64,000 nt of DNA. Origin: Phaeobacter inhibens DSM 16374 (GTDB lineage: Bacteria; Pseudomonadota; Alphaproteobacteria; Rhodobacterales; Rhodobacteraceae). A program made the translations under genes and the position numbers. The DNA lies in contig NZ_KI421498.1 of assembly GCF_000473105.1 (NCBI RefSeq), forward strand, positions 1,488,001-1,552,000. The letters run 5' to 3'. Positions within the stretch are counted from its first letter, which is position 1. Every line of letters starts with the position of its first letter. Under the pieces are notes generated by a model, which worked only from the letters and a program-made list of their open reading frames with translations, was not told the origin of the DNA and ran no database searches. This document shows positions 25,866-34,759 of the stretch, one piece after another.

Positions 25866-27206
25866 ATGCTCAACAAAAACACCCCAGCGCGCGATCTTAT
25901 CAAACAGGTTTTTGCGACATTTCTACCCGGAGACGGGCGCGCAACGACAGTCCAGACCGCAAACGGGCACCCCGTGCCCTTAGCAAAGCCAACGACGGTT
26001 CACGACAGCGCATCCAAGCGGCATTGCCATGGCAGCCCTGTCGGGCAATCAGCTGAGCAGCTGATCGTGCCAATCTGCGATCCTGCGCACTCCGGCAGCG
26101 ACTGTGCCGCGCTACAGGATCAGGGGCAATTTCTCGCCCGCCAGGATCGCTGGGGGGACCTCTCCTCCCGGATCGCAGAGGCGGATAAGGCGCGACGCAA
26201 TACGCCACATGGCCTTCCCGTCGCCGAACTGCTGGCCCATGGCGCCCGCAGCGATGTGGTCAATGCCGTCGAACACGCGCTGAGCCTCGGCCACGCCGCA
26301 GACCGGCGCAAGATGATCGAAGGGGTCATGGGGCTGGAGGCCATGTGCGTCGAGCATCGCGACGATCCTTATCTGCGCACCTTGGTGGCCCTTGCCCATA
26401 TTGATGTGGCATGGATCTGGCGGGGCTATTCCGATGTCTTATCGATCACCGTCGCGAACGGGCAGCGCTGTGCGGCCCATTTCGACCGGGCCGCCGCCCT
26501 GTTGCACCCGCTGGACGGCATTGCGCTCAACAGCCCCTTCATTGCCGCCGCCAAAACCGCCCTTCTGGCCGGGCAACGCTCTGCCGGCACCACGCAGGTC
26601 GCCGATGATTTTGCAGCCCTGATTGATCTTGATCCCGACAATCACCGGCACATGCGCAGCCTTGGCACCCATATGCTGCCGCGCTGGTTCGGCGACTATA
26701 CCGCACTCGAACTGGAGGCCCGCCGTACGGCCGCCCGCACTGAGGCCACATGGGGCCACGGCGCCTATGCCTGGGTCTATTTCGATGCCATCGCGCTGGA
26801 CCCGGAGGCCTGCGCCCGTGTCGATATCGATTTCTTCATGGATGGTCTGCGCGATATCGTGGCCCGCCGCCCTGATCAGGAGATGATCAACCTTCTTGCC
26901 TCCTATTGCGCCGTGGCCCTGCGCTATAGTGAGGAAACCGCCGCCAAGGGCACCCCGCAGCGCGCTGAAATCGTGGAGGCGGCGGAGTGGCTGATCCGCG
27001 ACCATCTGCGCGAAATCCATCCCCTGATCTGGGCCCACGCCGCACAGCGGTTCGACAACAACCTGCGCATCGCCTCACCGCGCCGCTTTGCCGATCATGG
27101 GCGCAAGGATGCGCTGGCCTTTATCGCGAAACTGTTCCGCCACGAAATCGAAGCTGGCCAGCGGGTGGAATTCTCCGCCAAGGGTCTGCGGGTCACCTCA
27201 AACTAG
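25866..27206 (+). CDS. Hypothetical helical protein
   Basis: 446-residue protein that I do not recognise. Residues 1-100 look low in complexity and poorly ordered. From about residue 110 on it is an alpha-helical, alanine-rich protein with repeated short helices and many conserved-looking aromatic positions (YLRTLVALAHIDVAWIWRGY, LPRWFGDYTALELEARRTAARTEATWGHGAYAWVYFD), similar in character to TPR-like scaffolds. No signal peptide or membrane helix. I prefer the ATG at 25866 (MLNKNTPARDLIKQVFATFLPG) over an open extension to 25782 because the extension is polar and unlike a domain. It is convergent with tex. Confidence 0.6.
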   Translation: MLNKNTPARDLIKQVFATFLPGDGRATTVQTANGHPVPLAKPTTVHDSASKRHCHGSPVGQSAEQLIVPICDPAHSGSDCAALQDQGQFLARQDRWGDLSSRIAEADKARRNTPHGLPVAELLAHGARSDVVNAVEHALSLGHAADRRKMIEGVMGLEAMCVEHRDDPYLRTLVALAHIDVAWIWRGYSDVLSITVANGQRCAAHFDRAAALLHPLDGIALNSPFIAAAKTALLAGQRSAGTTQVADDFAALIDLDPDNHRHMRSLGTHMLPRWFGDYTALELEARRTAARTEATWGHGAYAWVYFDAIALDPEACARVDIDFFMDGLRDIVARRPDQEMINLLASYCAVALRYSEETAAKGTPQRAEIVEAAEWLIRDHLREIHPLIWAHAAQRFDNNLRIASPRRFADHGRKDALAFIAKLFRHEIEAGQRVEFSAKGLRVTSN

Positions 27207-27208
27207 GA

Positions 27209-27227
27209 CAGGCGCTTCACGCGCCTG
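27209..27227. terminator. Hairpin between convergent genes
   Basis: CAGGCGC (27209-27215) and GCGCCTG (27221-27227) form a 7 bp stem with a TTCAC loop directly after the stop codon of the hypothetical gene. No T-run follows. Confidence 0.4.
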
Positions 27228-27257
27228 CGCTGGCCTCATACTCGATCCCGTGCTCTG

Positions 27258-29624
27258 TTATCGCTTCTTGAAGGCATCCATCAGGGCGGCCCCCAGCGCG
27301 CCGGGATTTTGGCCCGTATTTTGACCTCTGTTCTGGCCAGAGTTTTGACGCGCGTTTTGACCTGTGCCCTTGCCACGACCTGAGGCAGGCTTGCCACCCT
27401 GTCGCGTGCCTGCACCCTTGGCCGGCCCGCGCGCAGTGCGCTCTTCTTTGGCAGAGGCCCCGCCGTCCTTCTTCATGGTCAGCGCGATCCGCTTACGCGG
27501 CACATCCACCTCGGTGACCGTGACCTTGACCACCTGACCGGTTTTCACGACCTCATGCGGGTCTTTCACAAACCTGTCGGCCAGTTGGCTCACATGCACC
27601 AGACCGTCCTGATGCACGCCAATATCCACAAAGGCGCCAAAAGCCGCGACATTGGTCACCGTGCCCTCCAGCACCATCTCCGGCTTCAGGTCGGTGATCG
27701 TCTCCACTCCATCCTTGAAGGACGCCGTCACAAAGGACGGGCGCGGATCGCGGCCCGGCTTTTCCAACTCCTCGAAAATGTCGCGCACCGTCGGCAGTCC
27801 GACCTCGCCGCCCACGAACTCCTCCACCCGCAGGGATTTCAGCGCTGCGCCATCACCCATAATCTGACGGATATCGCGCCCGCAGGCCGCCACGATCTTG
27901 CGCGCCACATCATAGCTTTCGGGATGAACCGAGGAGGCATCCAACGGCTCCTTCCCCTCACGGATGCGCAGGAAACCGGCGCATTGTTCAAACGCCTTGG
28001 GACCGAGCCGCGCCACCTTCAGCAGCTCCCGGCGCGAGGCAAACGCCCCGTTCACATCGCGATGCGCCACAATCGCCTCGGCCAGACCGGGGCCAAGACC
28101 CGACACATGAGAGAGCAGCGGCGCCGACGCCATGTTGAGGTCCACGCCCACCGCGTTCACCACATCCTCAATCACCGCTTCCAGTGATTTCGACAGTTTG
28201 TGCTGGTCCACATCATGCTGGTACTGGCCGACGCCAATGCTCTTCGGTTCGATCTTCACCAGTTCTGCCAGCGGATCCTGCAGACGCCGGGCGATCGACA
28301 CCGCCCCGCGCAAGCTCACGTCCAGATCCGGAAACTCCCGCGCCGCCAGTTCGGAGGCGGAATAAACCGAGGCACCCGCCTCGGACACCACCACCTTGGT
28401 CGGCGCCTTTACCTTCGCGGGCAGATGTTTCAGCACCTCTGCCACCATCCGTTCGGTTTCCCGGCTGGCGGTGCCGTTGCCGATGGCGATCAGCTCCACG
28501 CCATGTTCGGCAATCAGTTTCACAATCGACACCTGCGCGCCGCGCAGGTCGTTCTTCGGCTGAAACGGGTACAGCGTCTCTGTGGCCACCAGTTTCCCGG
28601 TTGCGTCAACCACCGCCGCCTTGACGCCGGTGCGAATGCCCGGATCCAGCCCGAGAGTCGGCCGCGCACCGGCTGGCGCTGCAAACAGCAGGTCCTTGAG
28701 GTTGCGTGCAAACACCTGAATGGCATCCTCCTGCGCCCGGCCGCGCAGATCACCCATCAGTTCCAGCATCATCGACAACGACAGCTTCACCCGCCAGGTC
28801 CAGCCCGCCACCTTCCGCAGCCAGATATCCCCCGGTGCGTTGCCGCCCGCGCCCAATTCTGCGGCCACCATGGCTTCGGCCCGCGCCACGCCCTCTTCCG
28901 GCTCCGGTCCCACGTCCAGCGTCAGCACGCCCTCGTTTGAGCCGCGCAGCATCGCCAGCGCCCGGTGCGAGGGCACATCCGCCCAACGCTCGGTATGGTG
29001 GAAGTAGTCCGAGAACTTGGCGCCCTCCTGTTCCTTCCCTTCGATAACCTTCGCGGTGACCACTGCCTCTTTCTGTAGAAACATCCGCAACCGGCCCAGA
29101 AGGGCGGCGCTCTCCGTCAGCCGTTCGGTCAGGATGTCCCGCGCGCCGTTCAACGCGTCCTTCGCCGTAGCCACGGCCTCAGTGATGTAGTCCTGCGCCA
29201 GGGCCTCTGGATCGGCGGTACGGTCGGCCAGAATGGTGTCGGCCAGCGGCTCCAGACCGTTTTCGCGGGCAATCATCGCTTTGGTGCGCCGCTTGGGCTT
29301 GTACGGCAGATAGATATCTTCCAGCTGCGCTTTGGTCTCTGCCTTGGCGATTGAGGTCGCCAGCGCATCGGTCAGCTTATCCTGCGATTTCACGGATTCA
29401 AGGATCGCCGCCCGCCGCTTTTCCAGCTCGCGCAGATACTCCAGCCGCTCCGCCAGCCTGCGCAGCTGGGTATCATCCAGGCCACCTGTTGCTTCCTTCC
29501 GGTAGCGTGCGACAAAGGGCACGGTGGCGCCTTCGTCCAGCAGCACAACGGCGGCACTCACCTGTTTGGCGGCGGCCCCGATTTCCGTGGCAATGGTCTG
29601 GCTGATGCGGGCGGATGTGTCCAA
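27258..29624 (-). CDS. tex: Tex-type RNA-binding transcription accessory protein
   Basis: 788-residue cytoplasmic protein of the Tex/YhgF family, acting in transcription and RNA metabolism. The order seen is an N-terminal Tex domain ([23 protein letters not shown]), the YqgF-like core ([24 protein letters not shown]), two HhH motifs ([24 protein letters not shown]) and an S1 RNA-binding domain near residues 645-715 ([30 protein letters not shown]). It ends in a basic, Gln/Gly/Asn repeat tail ([16 protein letters not shown]). The initiator is TTG at 29624, preceded by AAGGAG eight bases upstream; no ATG fits the family start. Confidence 0.94.
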   Translation of the reverse strand: MDTSARISQTIATEIGAAAKQVSAAVVLLDEGATVPFVARYRKEATGGLDDTQLRRLAERLEYLRELEKRRAAILESVKSQDKLTDALATSIAKAETKAQLEDIYLPYKPKRRTKAMIARENGLEPLADTILADRTADPEALAQDYITEAVATAKDALNGARDILTERLTESAALLGRLRMFLQKEAVVTAKVIEGKEQEGAKFSDYFHHTERWADVPSHRALAMLRGSNEGVLTLDVGPEPEEGVARAEAMVAAELGAGGNAPGDIWLRKVAGWTWRVKLSLSMMLELMGDLRGRAQEDAIQVFARNLKDLLFAAPAGARPTLGLDPGIRTGVKAAVVDATGKLVATETLYPFQPKNDLRGAQVSIVKLIAEHGVELIAIGNGTASRETERMVAEVLKHLPAKVKAPTKVVVSEAGASVYSASELAAREFPDLDVSLRGAVSIARRLQDPLAELVKIEPKSIGVGQYQHDVDQHKLSKSLEAVIEDVVNAVGVDLNMASAPLLSHVSGLGPGLAEAIVAHRDVNGAFASRRELLKVARLGPKAFEQCAGFLRIREGKEPLDASSVHPESYDVARKIVAACGRDIRQIMGDGAALKSLRVEEFVGGEVGLPTVRDIFEELEKPGRDPRPSFVTASFKDGVETITDLKPEMVLEGTVTNVAAFGAFVDIGVHQDGLVHVSQLADRFVKDPHEVVKTGQVVKVTVTEVDVPRKRIALTMKKDGGASAKEERTARGPAKGAGTRQGGKPASGRGKGTGQNARQNSGQNRGQNTGQNPGALGAALMDAFKKR

Positions 29625-29856
29625 GGCGGCGGCTCCTTCTTACTCTCGGAGGTCTTTCTTATCCTTGCCGGAAGACCCCGCCAAGGGAATGTTTCACCCC
29701 CGGCCAAGGGCCGCGCCTGACCTGAGTGTCATTGCGCAAATAGGTGCTCAGTGAGGGACACAAATAGTTCCATAGTTAGAGGACTAGTCTTGCCCCTGCC
29801 CGCGCAGACGCCTAGAACGCTTGCCAACTATAGACATTCGGATACGGCGGAAAACC

Positions 29857-31371
29857 ATGCTCGACCTGACATATGAACTCCCCAAGCCCAAAGTGATCGC
29901 GGGCGCCAAGCATGACTGGGAACTGGTCATCGGCATGGAGGTGCATGCCCAGGTCAGCTCCAATGCCAAGCTGTTCTCCGGCGCCTCCACCAAATTCGGC
30001 GCTGAGCCAAACTCCAACGTGGCCTTCGTGGACGCGGCGATGCCCGGCATGCTGCCGGTGATCAACGACTATTGCGTTGAACAGGCCGTGCGCACGGGTC
30101 TTGGCCTGAAGGCCGATATCAATCTCTGGTCGGCCTTTGACCGCAAAAACTACTTCTACCCCGATTTGCCGCAGGGTTATCAGATTTCCCAGCTCTACCA
30201 CCCCATCGTGGGCGAAGGCGAAGTGCTGGTGGAACTGGGTGACGGCACCGCGCGCAACGTGCGTGTGGAGCGCATCCACATGGAGCAGGACGCGGGCAAG
30301 TCGATCCACGACATGGATCCCAACATGTCCTTTGTCGACCTGAACCGGACCGGTGTCTGCCTGATGGAGATCGTCTCCCGCCCCGACATCCGCGGCCCCG
30401 AAGAAGCCGCCGCCTATATCGCCAAGCTGCGCCAGATCATGCAGTATCTGGGCACCTGTGACGGCAACATGCAGAACGGCAACCTGCGGGCTGACGTGAA
30501 CGTCTCGGTCTGCCGTCCAGGCCAGTATGAGAAGTATCAGGAAACGCAGGACTTCTCGCATCTCGGCACCCGCTGTGAGATCAAGAACATGAACTCCATG
30601 CGCTTCATCCAGCAGGCCATCGACGTCGAGGCCCGCCGCCAGATCGCCATCATCGAGGCGGGCGGCACCATCGATCAGGAAACCCGGCTTTATGATCCGG
30701 ACAAGGGCGAAACCCGCTCCATGCGCTCCAAGGAAGAAGCGCATGACTACCGCTATTTCCCTGATCCCGACCTCTTGCCGCTGGAAATCGAGCAGGCTTG
30801 GGTGGATGATATCGCCGCCAACCTGCCGGAACTGCCGGACGAGAAAAAGGCACGCTTTATCAAGGATTTCGGCCTCTCTGATTATGACGCATCGGTGCTG
30901 ACCGCCGACGTGGAATCGGCCACCTTCTTTGAACAAACCGCCAAGGGCCGCAGCGGCAAGCTGGCCGCCAACTGGGTGATCAACGAACTCTTCGGCCGCC
31001 TGAAGAAGGACGAGGACAAACAGATCACCGACAGCCCGGTCTCCCCGGCCCAGCTCGGCGGCATCATTGACCTGATTTCTTCGGACGCCATCTCCGGCAA
31101 GATCGCCAAGGATCTGTTTGAGATCGTCTACACCGAAGGTGGCGACCCGGCCCAGATCGTCGAAGAACGCGGCATGAAGCAGGTGACAGATACCGGCGCC
31201 ATCGAGGCCGCACTGGACGAGATCATCGCGGCCAACCCCGCGCAGGTCGAAAAAGCCAAGGTGAACCCCAAACTCGCAGGCTGGTTCGTAGGTCAGGTGA
31301 TGAAAGCCACCGGTGGTAAGGCCAACCCCAAGGCCGTGAATGAGCTGGTGGCCAAGAAACTGGGCGAGTGA
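29857..31371 (+). CDS. gatB: Asp/Glu-tRNA amidotransferase subunit B
   Basis: 504-residue subunit of GatCAB, which converts Glu-tRNA(Gln) (and Asp-tRNA(Asn)) to the amide form. This is needed because most alphaproteobacteria lack GlnRS. Family motifs: [40 protein letters not shown] (here AFDRKN…), [19 protein letters not shown] and [19 protein letters not shown]. The C-terminal YqeY-like tail ends [15 protein letters not shown]. The ATG at 29857 gives the normal length. gatA and gatC are not in the window. A strong terminator follows. Confidence 0.97.
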   Translation: MLDLTYELPKPKVIAGAKHDWELVIGMEVHAQVSSNAKLFSGASTKFGAEPNSNVAFVDAAMPGMLPVINDYCVEQAVRTGLGLKADINLWSAFDRKNYFYPDLPQGYQISQLYHPIVGEGEVLVELGDGTARNVRVERIHMEQDAGKSIHDMDPNMSFVDLNRTGVCLMEIVSRPDIRGPEEAAAYIAKLRQIMQYLGTCDGNMQNGNLRADVNVSVCRPGQYEKYQETQDFSHLGTRCEIKNMNSMRFIQQAIDVEARRQIAIIEAGGTIDQETRLYDPDKGETRSMRSKEEAHDYRYFPDPDLLPLEIEQAWVDDIAANLPELPDEKKARFIKDFGLSDYDASVLTADVESATFFEQTAKGRSGKLAANWVINELFGRLKKDEDKQITDSPVSPAQLGGIIDLISSDAISGKIAKDLFEIVYTEGGDPAQIVEERGMKQVTDTGAIEAALDEIIAANPAQVEKAKVNPKLAGWFVGQVMKATGGKANPKAVNELVAKKLGE

Positions 31372-31415
31372 GCGCAGTCTGCTGGTTGCAGATCAGATCC
31401 AATTACGGATCAGAC

Positions 31416-31443
31416 AAAGGGCGCCCCGGTGGCGCCCTTTTTT
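31416..31443 (+). terminator. Rho-independent terminator of gatB
   Basis: AAAGGGCGCC (31416-31425) and GGCGCCCTTT (31431-31440) form a 10 bp perfect stem with a 5 base loop, followed by T (to 31443). Confidence 0.92.
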
Positions 31444-31650
31444 GCTCCCTGTTCAGGGTGCAATTCACCCGCCCTGACCGCTTCGCGGTGACACCACAGG
31501 GCACCCCCCGCCATCAAACTGGAATTGCGCGGTATAATTTGGTTATACTGCAGATCGATTTCTTATCGACAGGTCCCCGCCCATGGGGAACGCGGACGCT
31601 TGACCCCCCGCACGCTTGCGCTAAACCTGCCACCGACACAGGAGACGTTT

Positions 31651-32370
31651 ATGCAAGCTTTTGAGTACAAGGTTGTTCCCGCCCCCGCCAAGGGCACCAA
31701 GGCCAAGGGGGTCAAAACTGCCGAAGCCCGGTTCGCCAATTCCATCGATATTCTTCTCAATGAGATGGCGGCAGAAGGCTGGGAGTATCAGCGCGCGGAA
31801 CTTCTGCCATCAGAAGAACGCAGCGGGCTGACCGGCTCGACAACCAATTGGCGTAATGTGCTGATCTTCCGCCGCGCGCTGCCAGCAGCGGCTGAGGACG
31901 CGCAGTCCACGGCCGTCGCCCAGCTGGCAGCACAGATCAGCGCCCAAATCGCCGCTCACGCCACAGGCCCGGCAACCAGCCAGCACGGCGACGCCGCAGA
32001 TGCCATCACCGACGACAACAGCGATGCCGCATCCGTGAGCGCTGTGCCCCCGGCTGCCATCCGCCCGGAGACCGCCACGGTGCCGACCCTTGGTCCGGCG
32101 ACCACCACCGCAATTGCACCGCCCACCGCCATTGCCGGTGATCCGGAGGCCCCCGCGGGCGCCATCGCCGTTCCCGGTCGCGGCGCACGTGCGATGATGG
32201 CCGACGACGGTGTTGAAGAACTGAGCCCGGTGTCCGGCGTAACTGCGGCCCTGAAGGCCCGTGCGACCCTCGCCGCGACGCCGAAAGATGCAGCGGCCAA
32301 GCCCGCACCAAAAGCCGAGCCAAAGCTGACGAAGGCGCAAGAACCCTCCAAGGATCCGGCAGGGGGCTGA
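31651..32370 (+). CDS. DUF4177-like protein with Ala/Pro-rich tail
   Basis: 239-residue protein. The first ~75 residues have the pattern of the DUF4177 family (MQAFEYKVVPAP…ANSIDILLNEMAAEGWEYQRAELLP…TTNWRNVLIFRR). The rest is low-complexity and rich in Ala, Pro, Thr and Lys, so probably disordered. No signal peptide or membrane helix. The ATG at 31651 has a GGAG site seven bases upstream. Function unknown; it follows gatB after a terminator, so it is its own unit. Confidence 0.75.
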   Translation: MQAFEYKVVPAPAKGTKAKGVKTAEARFANSIDILLNEMAAEGWEYQRAELLPSEERSGLTGSTTNWRNVLIFRRALPAAAEDAQSTAVAQLAAQISAQIAAHATGPATSQHGDAADAITDDNSDAASVSAVPPAAIRPETATVPTLGPATTTAIAPPTAIAGDPEAPAGAIAVPGRGARAMMADDGVEELSPVSGVTAALKARATLAATPKDAAAKPAPKAEPKLTKAQEPSKDPAGG

Positions 32371-32444
32371 CCAGCCCCTTACCGGAATTCCCTGCCGACG
32401 TTGCCGCCAGGGCACATAGGCGGGGCTTTGCCTGACCTGCCGCG

Positions 32445-32699
32445 CTAGGCGCCGATATCCAGCGCCAGCGCGTGGATCCGGGGCACGATATCGCCGAGCG
32501 CCCTATGCACCGCACGATGCTGCGCGACGCGGGTCATATCCGCAAAGGCCGTGGCCCGGATATGCACGTTGAAATGGCTCTCGCCGCGCCCGTCGTGGCC
32601 CGCGTGGCCAATGTGTTGATCGCTCTCATCCTCGACCCGCAGTGCGTCGGGCGCGAATTCTGCACGCAGGCGCGCCTCAATCTCATCACGAATGCTCAT
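32445..32699 (-). CDS. bolA: BolA family protein
   Basis: 84-residue BolA protein. Members of this family partner with monothiol glutaredoxins in iron-sulfur and iron-status functions. Diagnostic are the conserved helix-strand start (IRDEIEARLRAEFAPDALRVEDES), the GHAGHDGRGESHFNVHI segment that contains the cluster-ligand region, and RVAQHRAVHRALGDIVPRIHALAL. The length is normal. It diverges from the J-domain gene. Confidence 0.93.
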   Translation of the reverse strand: MSIRDEIEARLRAEFAPDALRVEDESDQHIGHAGHDGRGESHFNVHIRATAFADMTRVAQHRAVHRALGDIVPRIHALALDIGA

Positions 32700-32817
32700 T
32701 CTGTTGTGTCCTGCATAAAAATCCCCGTATTAATTTTCCCAGCCCCCTTCAATCTGCCGCCCCTTAGACTAAACTGCTGCCTCCGAGTCGAACAGTTGCG
32801 TCTAGAAGGTGCGCCCC

Positions 32818-33441
32818 ATGACCAAGTCAGATCCCTTTGGTTTCGATATGTCCATCCGGTCAGCGAAGAAAAAGAACCCCCGCGGGCGGCGGGCCGCCAC
32901 CGGCGCGTCCGAGACCTCCCAACGCGTTTGCGACAAGGAAGGCTGCAATGAGCCCGGCAAATTCCGCGCGCCCAAGGCCCCCGATGTGCTGGATGATTTT
33001 TTCTGGTTCTGCCAGGAGCACGTACGCGAATACAACAACAAGTGGAACTTCTTTGAAGGCACCACAGAGGCTGAGTTGAACGCCCAGCAGTCCAAGGACA
33101 AGGTCTGGGAACGCCAGACCAAACCGATGGGCGATCCAGAGGCGCGGGCCTGGGCGCGGCTCGGCATTGAGGATCCGCATCAGGTGCTGGGCCAGAACGC
33201 CACTCGGAATCCGGGCCGCTCCGCCCCTGCCGGCCGCCGCCTGCCGCCGACCGAACGTCGCGCGCTTGAGGTGCTGGAGGCCAAGGACGACTGGAGCAAG
33301 GCCGACATCCGCAAGGCCTATAAGAAGCTGATCAAAGTGCTGCACCCTGACATGAACGGTGGCGACCGCAGCCAGGAAGAACAGCTGCAAGAGGTGGTCT
33401 GGGCCTGGGATCAGATCAAGGACAGCCGCAGCTTCAAGTGA
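32818..33441 (+). CDS. J-domain protein
   Basis: 207-residue cytoplasmic protein with a C-terminal J domain (about residues 148-205: ALEVLEAKDDWSKADIRKAYKKLIKVLHPDMNGGDRS, HPD motif intact), so a DnaK co-chaperone. The N-terminal part carries a CxxxxC pair (VCDKEGCNEPGKFRAP) and a second cysteine (FWFCQEHV), which could bind zinc. The ATG at 32818 has an AGAAGG site upstream. Such small J proteins encoded next to bolA are common in Rhodobacteraceae; the partner is unknown. Confidence 0.88.
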   Translation: MTKSDPFGFDMSIRSAKKKNPRGRRAATGASETSQRVCDKEGCNEPGKFRAPKAPDVLDDFFWFCQEHVREYNNKWNFFEGTTEAELNAQQSKDKVWERQTKPMGDPEARAWARLGIEDPHQVLGQNATRNPGRSAPAGRRLPPTERRALEVLEAKDDWSKADIRKAYKKLIKVLHPDMNGGDRSQEEQLQEVVWAWDQIKDSRSFK

Positions 33442-33501
33442 GCCGCTGCACCTAAGCCGCTTCCACCAACCGGCGTCTTTGCCGTTTCGAATAAGCCAGA
33501 G

Positions 33502-33525
33502 AGCGTCGCGCAAGCGGCGCTTTTT
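33502..33525 (+). terminator. Terminator of the J-domain gene
   Basis: AGCGTCGC (33502-33509) and GCGGCGCT (33514-33521) pair with one G-T wobble around a GCAA loop; TTTTTC follows. Confidence 0.85.
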
Positions 33526-33775
33526 CTTTGTCCTCTGCGCCGCCTCCCGCAGGTTTTCGCCGATCAGCCGGGCGCCCGTTGAACATCGGCTACGGGACTG
33601 GCTTCATGCGCGGCATTGAACAACCGCGTGCAAACCCGGTCCGCGACAGCCAGTCAGGCCTCAATGCCGGTGAAATCTACAGGTCAAATCTACTGGCAAA
33701 TTATACAGGGCAGATATTTCACGCCCCCGGCCCAAACAAACCAGATTATTTATCGAGCATAGAAGGCAAAACACC
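33526..33775. other. Gene-free interval before the beta-lactamase
   Basis: Between the J-domain terminator and the beta-lactamase ATG there is no gene. The last 110 bases are AT-richer than the surroundings and contain a direct repeat AAATCTAC (33673-33680 and 33686-33693), then TATACA (33702-33707), which could be a -10 box. I could not define a convincing -35. No ampR-like gene is adjacent. Confidence 0.4.
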
Positions 33776-34669
33776 ATGTTTCCGTTTCACCGACAGATCC
33801 GCCACGCCGTCAGCGCCCTTGCCTGTGTGGCACTCCTCTCGACCCAAGCGCTCGCCTCCGACCTTGCCGAGACCATCCGCAATTGGGAACAGGCGCTTGA
33901 TGCACGGCTGGGGGTGTTGCTGGTCCACCCGGCGACTGGCTGGGAAATCGCCCATAATGCTGATGACCGGTTCCCACTCAACAGCACATTCAAACCGCTG
34001 CTCTGCGCCGCGATCCTATCGCAGGTTGATCGGGGCACAGAAGATCTCACTGCCCAGGTCGAGATACGCCGTAAGGATCTGGTGAGCCATTCACCGGTGA
34101 CCGAGCGCTACATCGGCACCACGCGCAGCCTTGCCCAGCTGTGCGAAGCCGCAATCACCCGCAGTGACAACACCGCTGCAAACCTGATTCTGGAGCGCAT
34201 CGGCGGGCCGGAGGGGTTCACCGAGTATATGCAGACCAGCGGCGATCTGATCACCCGGCTGGACCGCTGGGAAACCGACCTCAACAGCGCCACGCCGGGC
34301 GACCCCCGTGACACTGCAACCCCGCGCAGCGTGCTATCCACTTTGCATGCAGCGCTATCGGGGACTATGCTCAGCGGATCCTCATCCGCGCAACTGGCCG
34401 ATTGGATGCAACGGGATCAGCTCGCCGATGATCTGATCCGCGCCCATCTGCCCGAGCGCTGGACCATCGGCGATAAAACCGGCGCCGGCGGCCATGGCTC
34501 TCGTGGGATCATCGCGTTTCTACGGGATCCGCAGGGCCACGAATATCTTGCGGCAATCTATATCACCGAAACCGATGCGGATTTCTCTCGGCGCAATCAG
34601 GCGATCTCTGACATCGGACGGGCCATGATTGCCGAAATCCGCTTACACCGGGGATCAGCAGGCGGGTGA
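33776..34669 (+). CDS. Class A beta-lactamase
   Basis: 297-residue exported serine beta-lactamase. It has a signal peptide (about residues 1-28: AVSALACVALLSTQALA) and all class A motifs, whose direct residue numbers coincide with the Ambler scheme: S70-T-F-K73, S130-D-N, E166-x-x-x-N170 (WETDLN) and K234-T-G. Residue 69 is Asn, so the C69-C238 disulfide of KPC/SME-type carbapenemases is absent. It is chromosomal, in a housekeeping context, with no mobile element or regulator beside it. The actual spectrum cannot be told from sequence. Confidence 0.93.
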   Translation: MFPFHRQIRHAVSALACVALLSTQALASDLAETIRNWEQALDARLGVLLVHPATGWEIAHNADDRFPLNSTFKPLLCAAILSQVDRGTEDLTAQVEIRRKDLVSHSPVTERYIGTTRSLAQLCEAAITRSDNTAANLILERIGGPEGFTEYMQTSGDLITRLDRWETDLNSATPGDPRDTATPRSVLSTLHAALSGTMLSGSSSAQLADWMQRDQLADDLIRAHLPERWTIGDKTGAGGHGSRGIIAFLRDPQGHEYLAAIYITETDADFSRRNQAISDIGRAMIAEIRLHRGSAGG

Positions 34670-34703
34670 CCGACCGATCCACTCGACGCGCCACATGAAA
34701 ACC

Positions 34704-34745
34704 AAAAAAGCCACGGCACCTTGGCGCCGTGGCTTCTTCTTTTTG
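34704..34745. terminator. Bidirectional terminator between bla and the helicase gene
   Basis: AAGCCACGGC (34708-34717) and GCCGTGGCTT (34726-34735) form a 10 bp perfect stem. An A-run (34704-34709) lies to the left and a T-rich run (to 34745) to the right, so it can end both converging transcripts. Confidence 0.92.
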
Positions 34746-34759
34746 CAATGATAGGCGGC

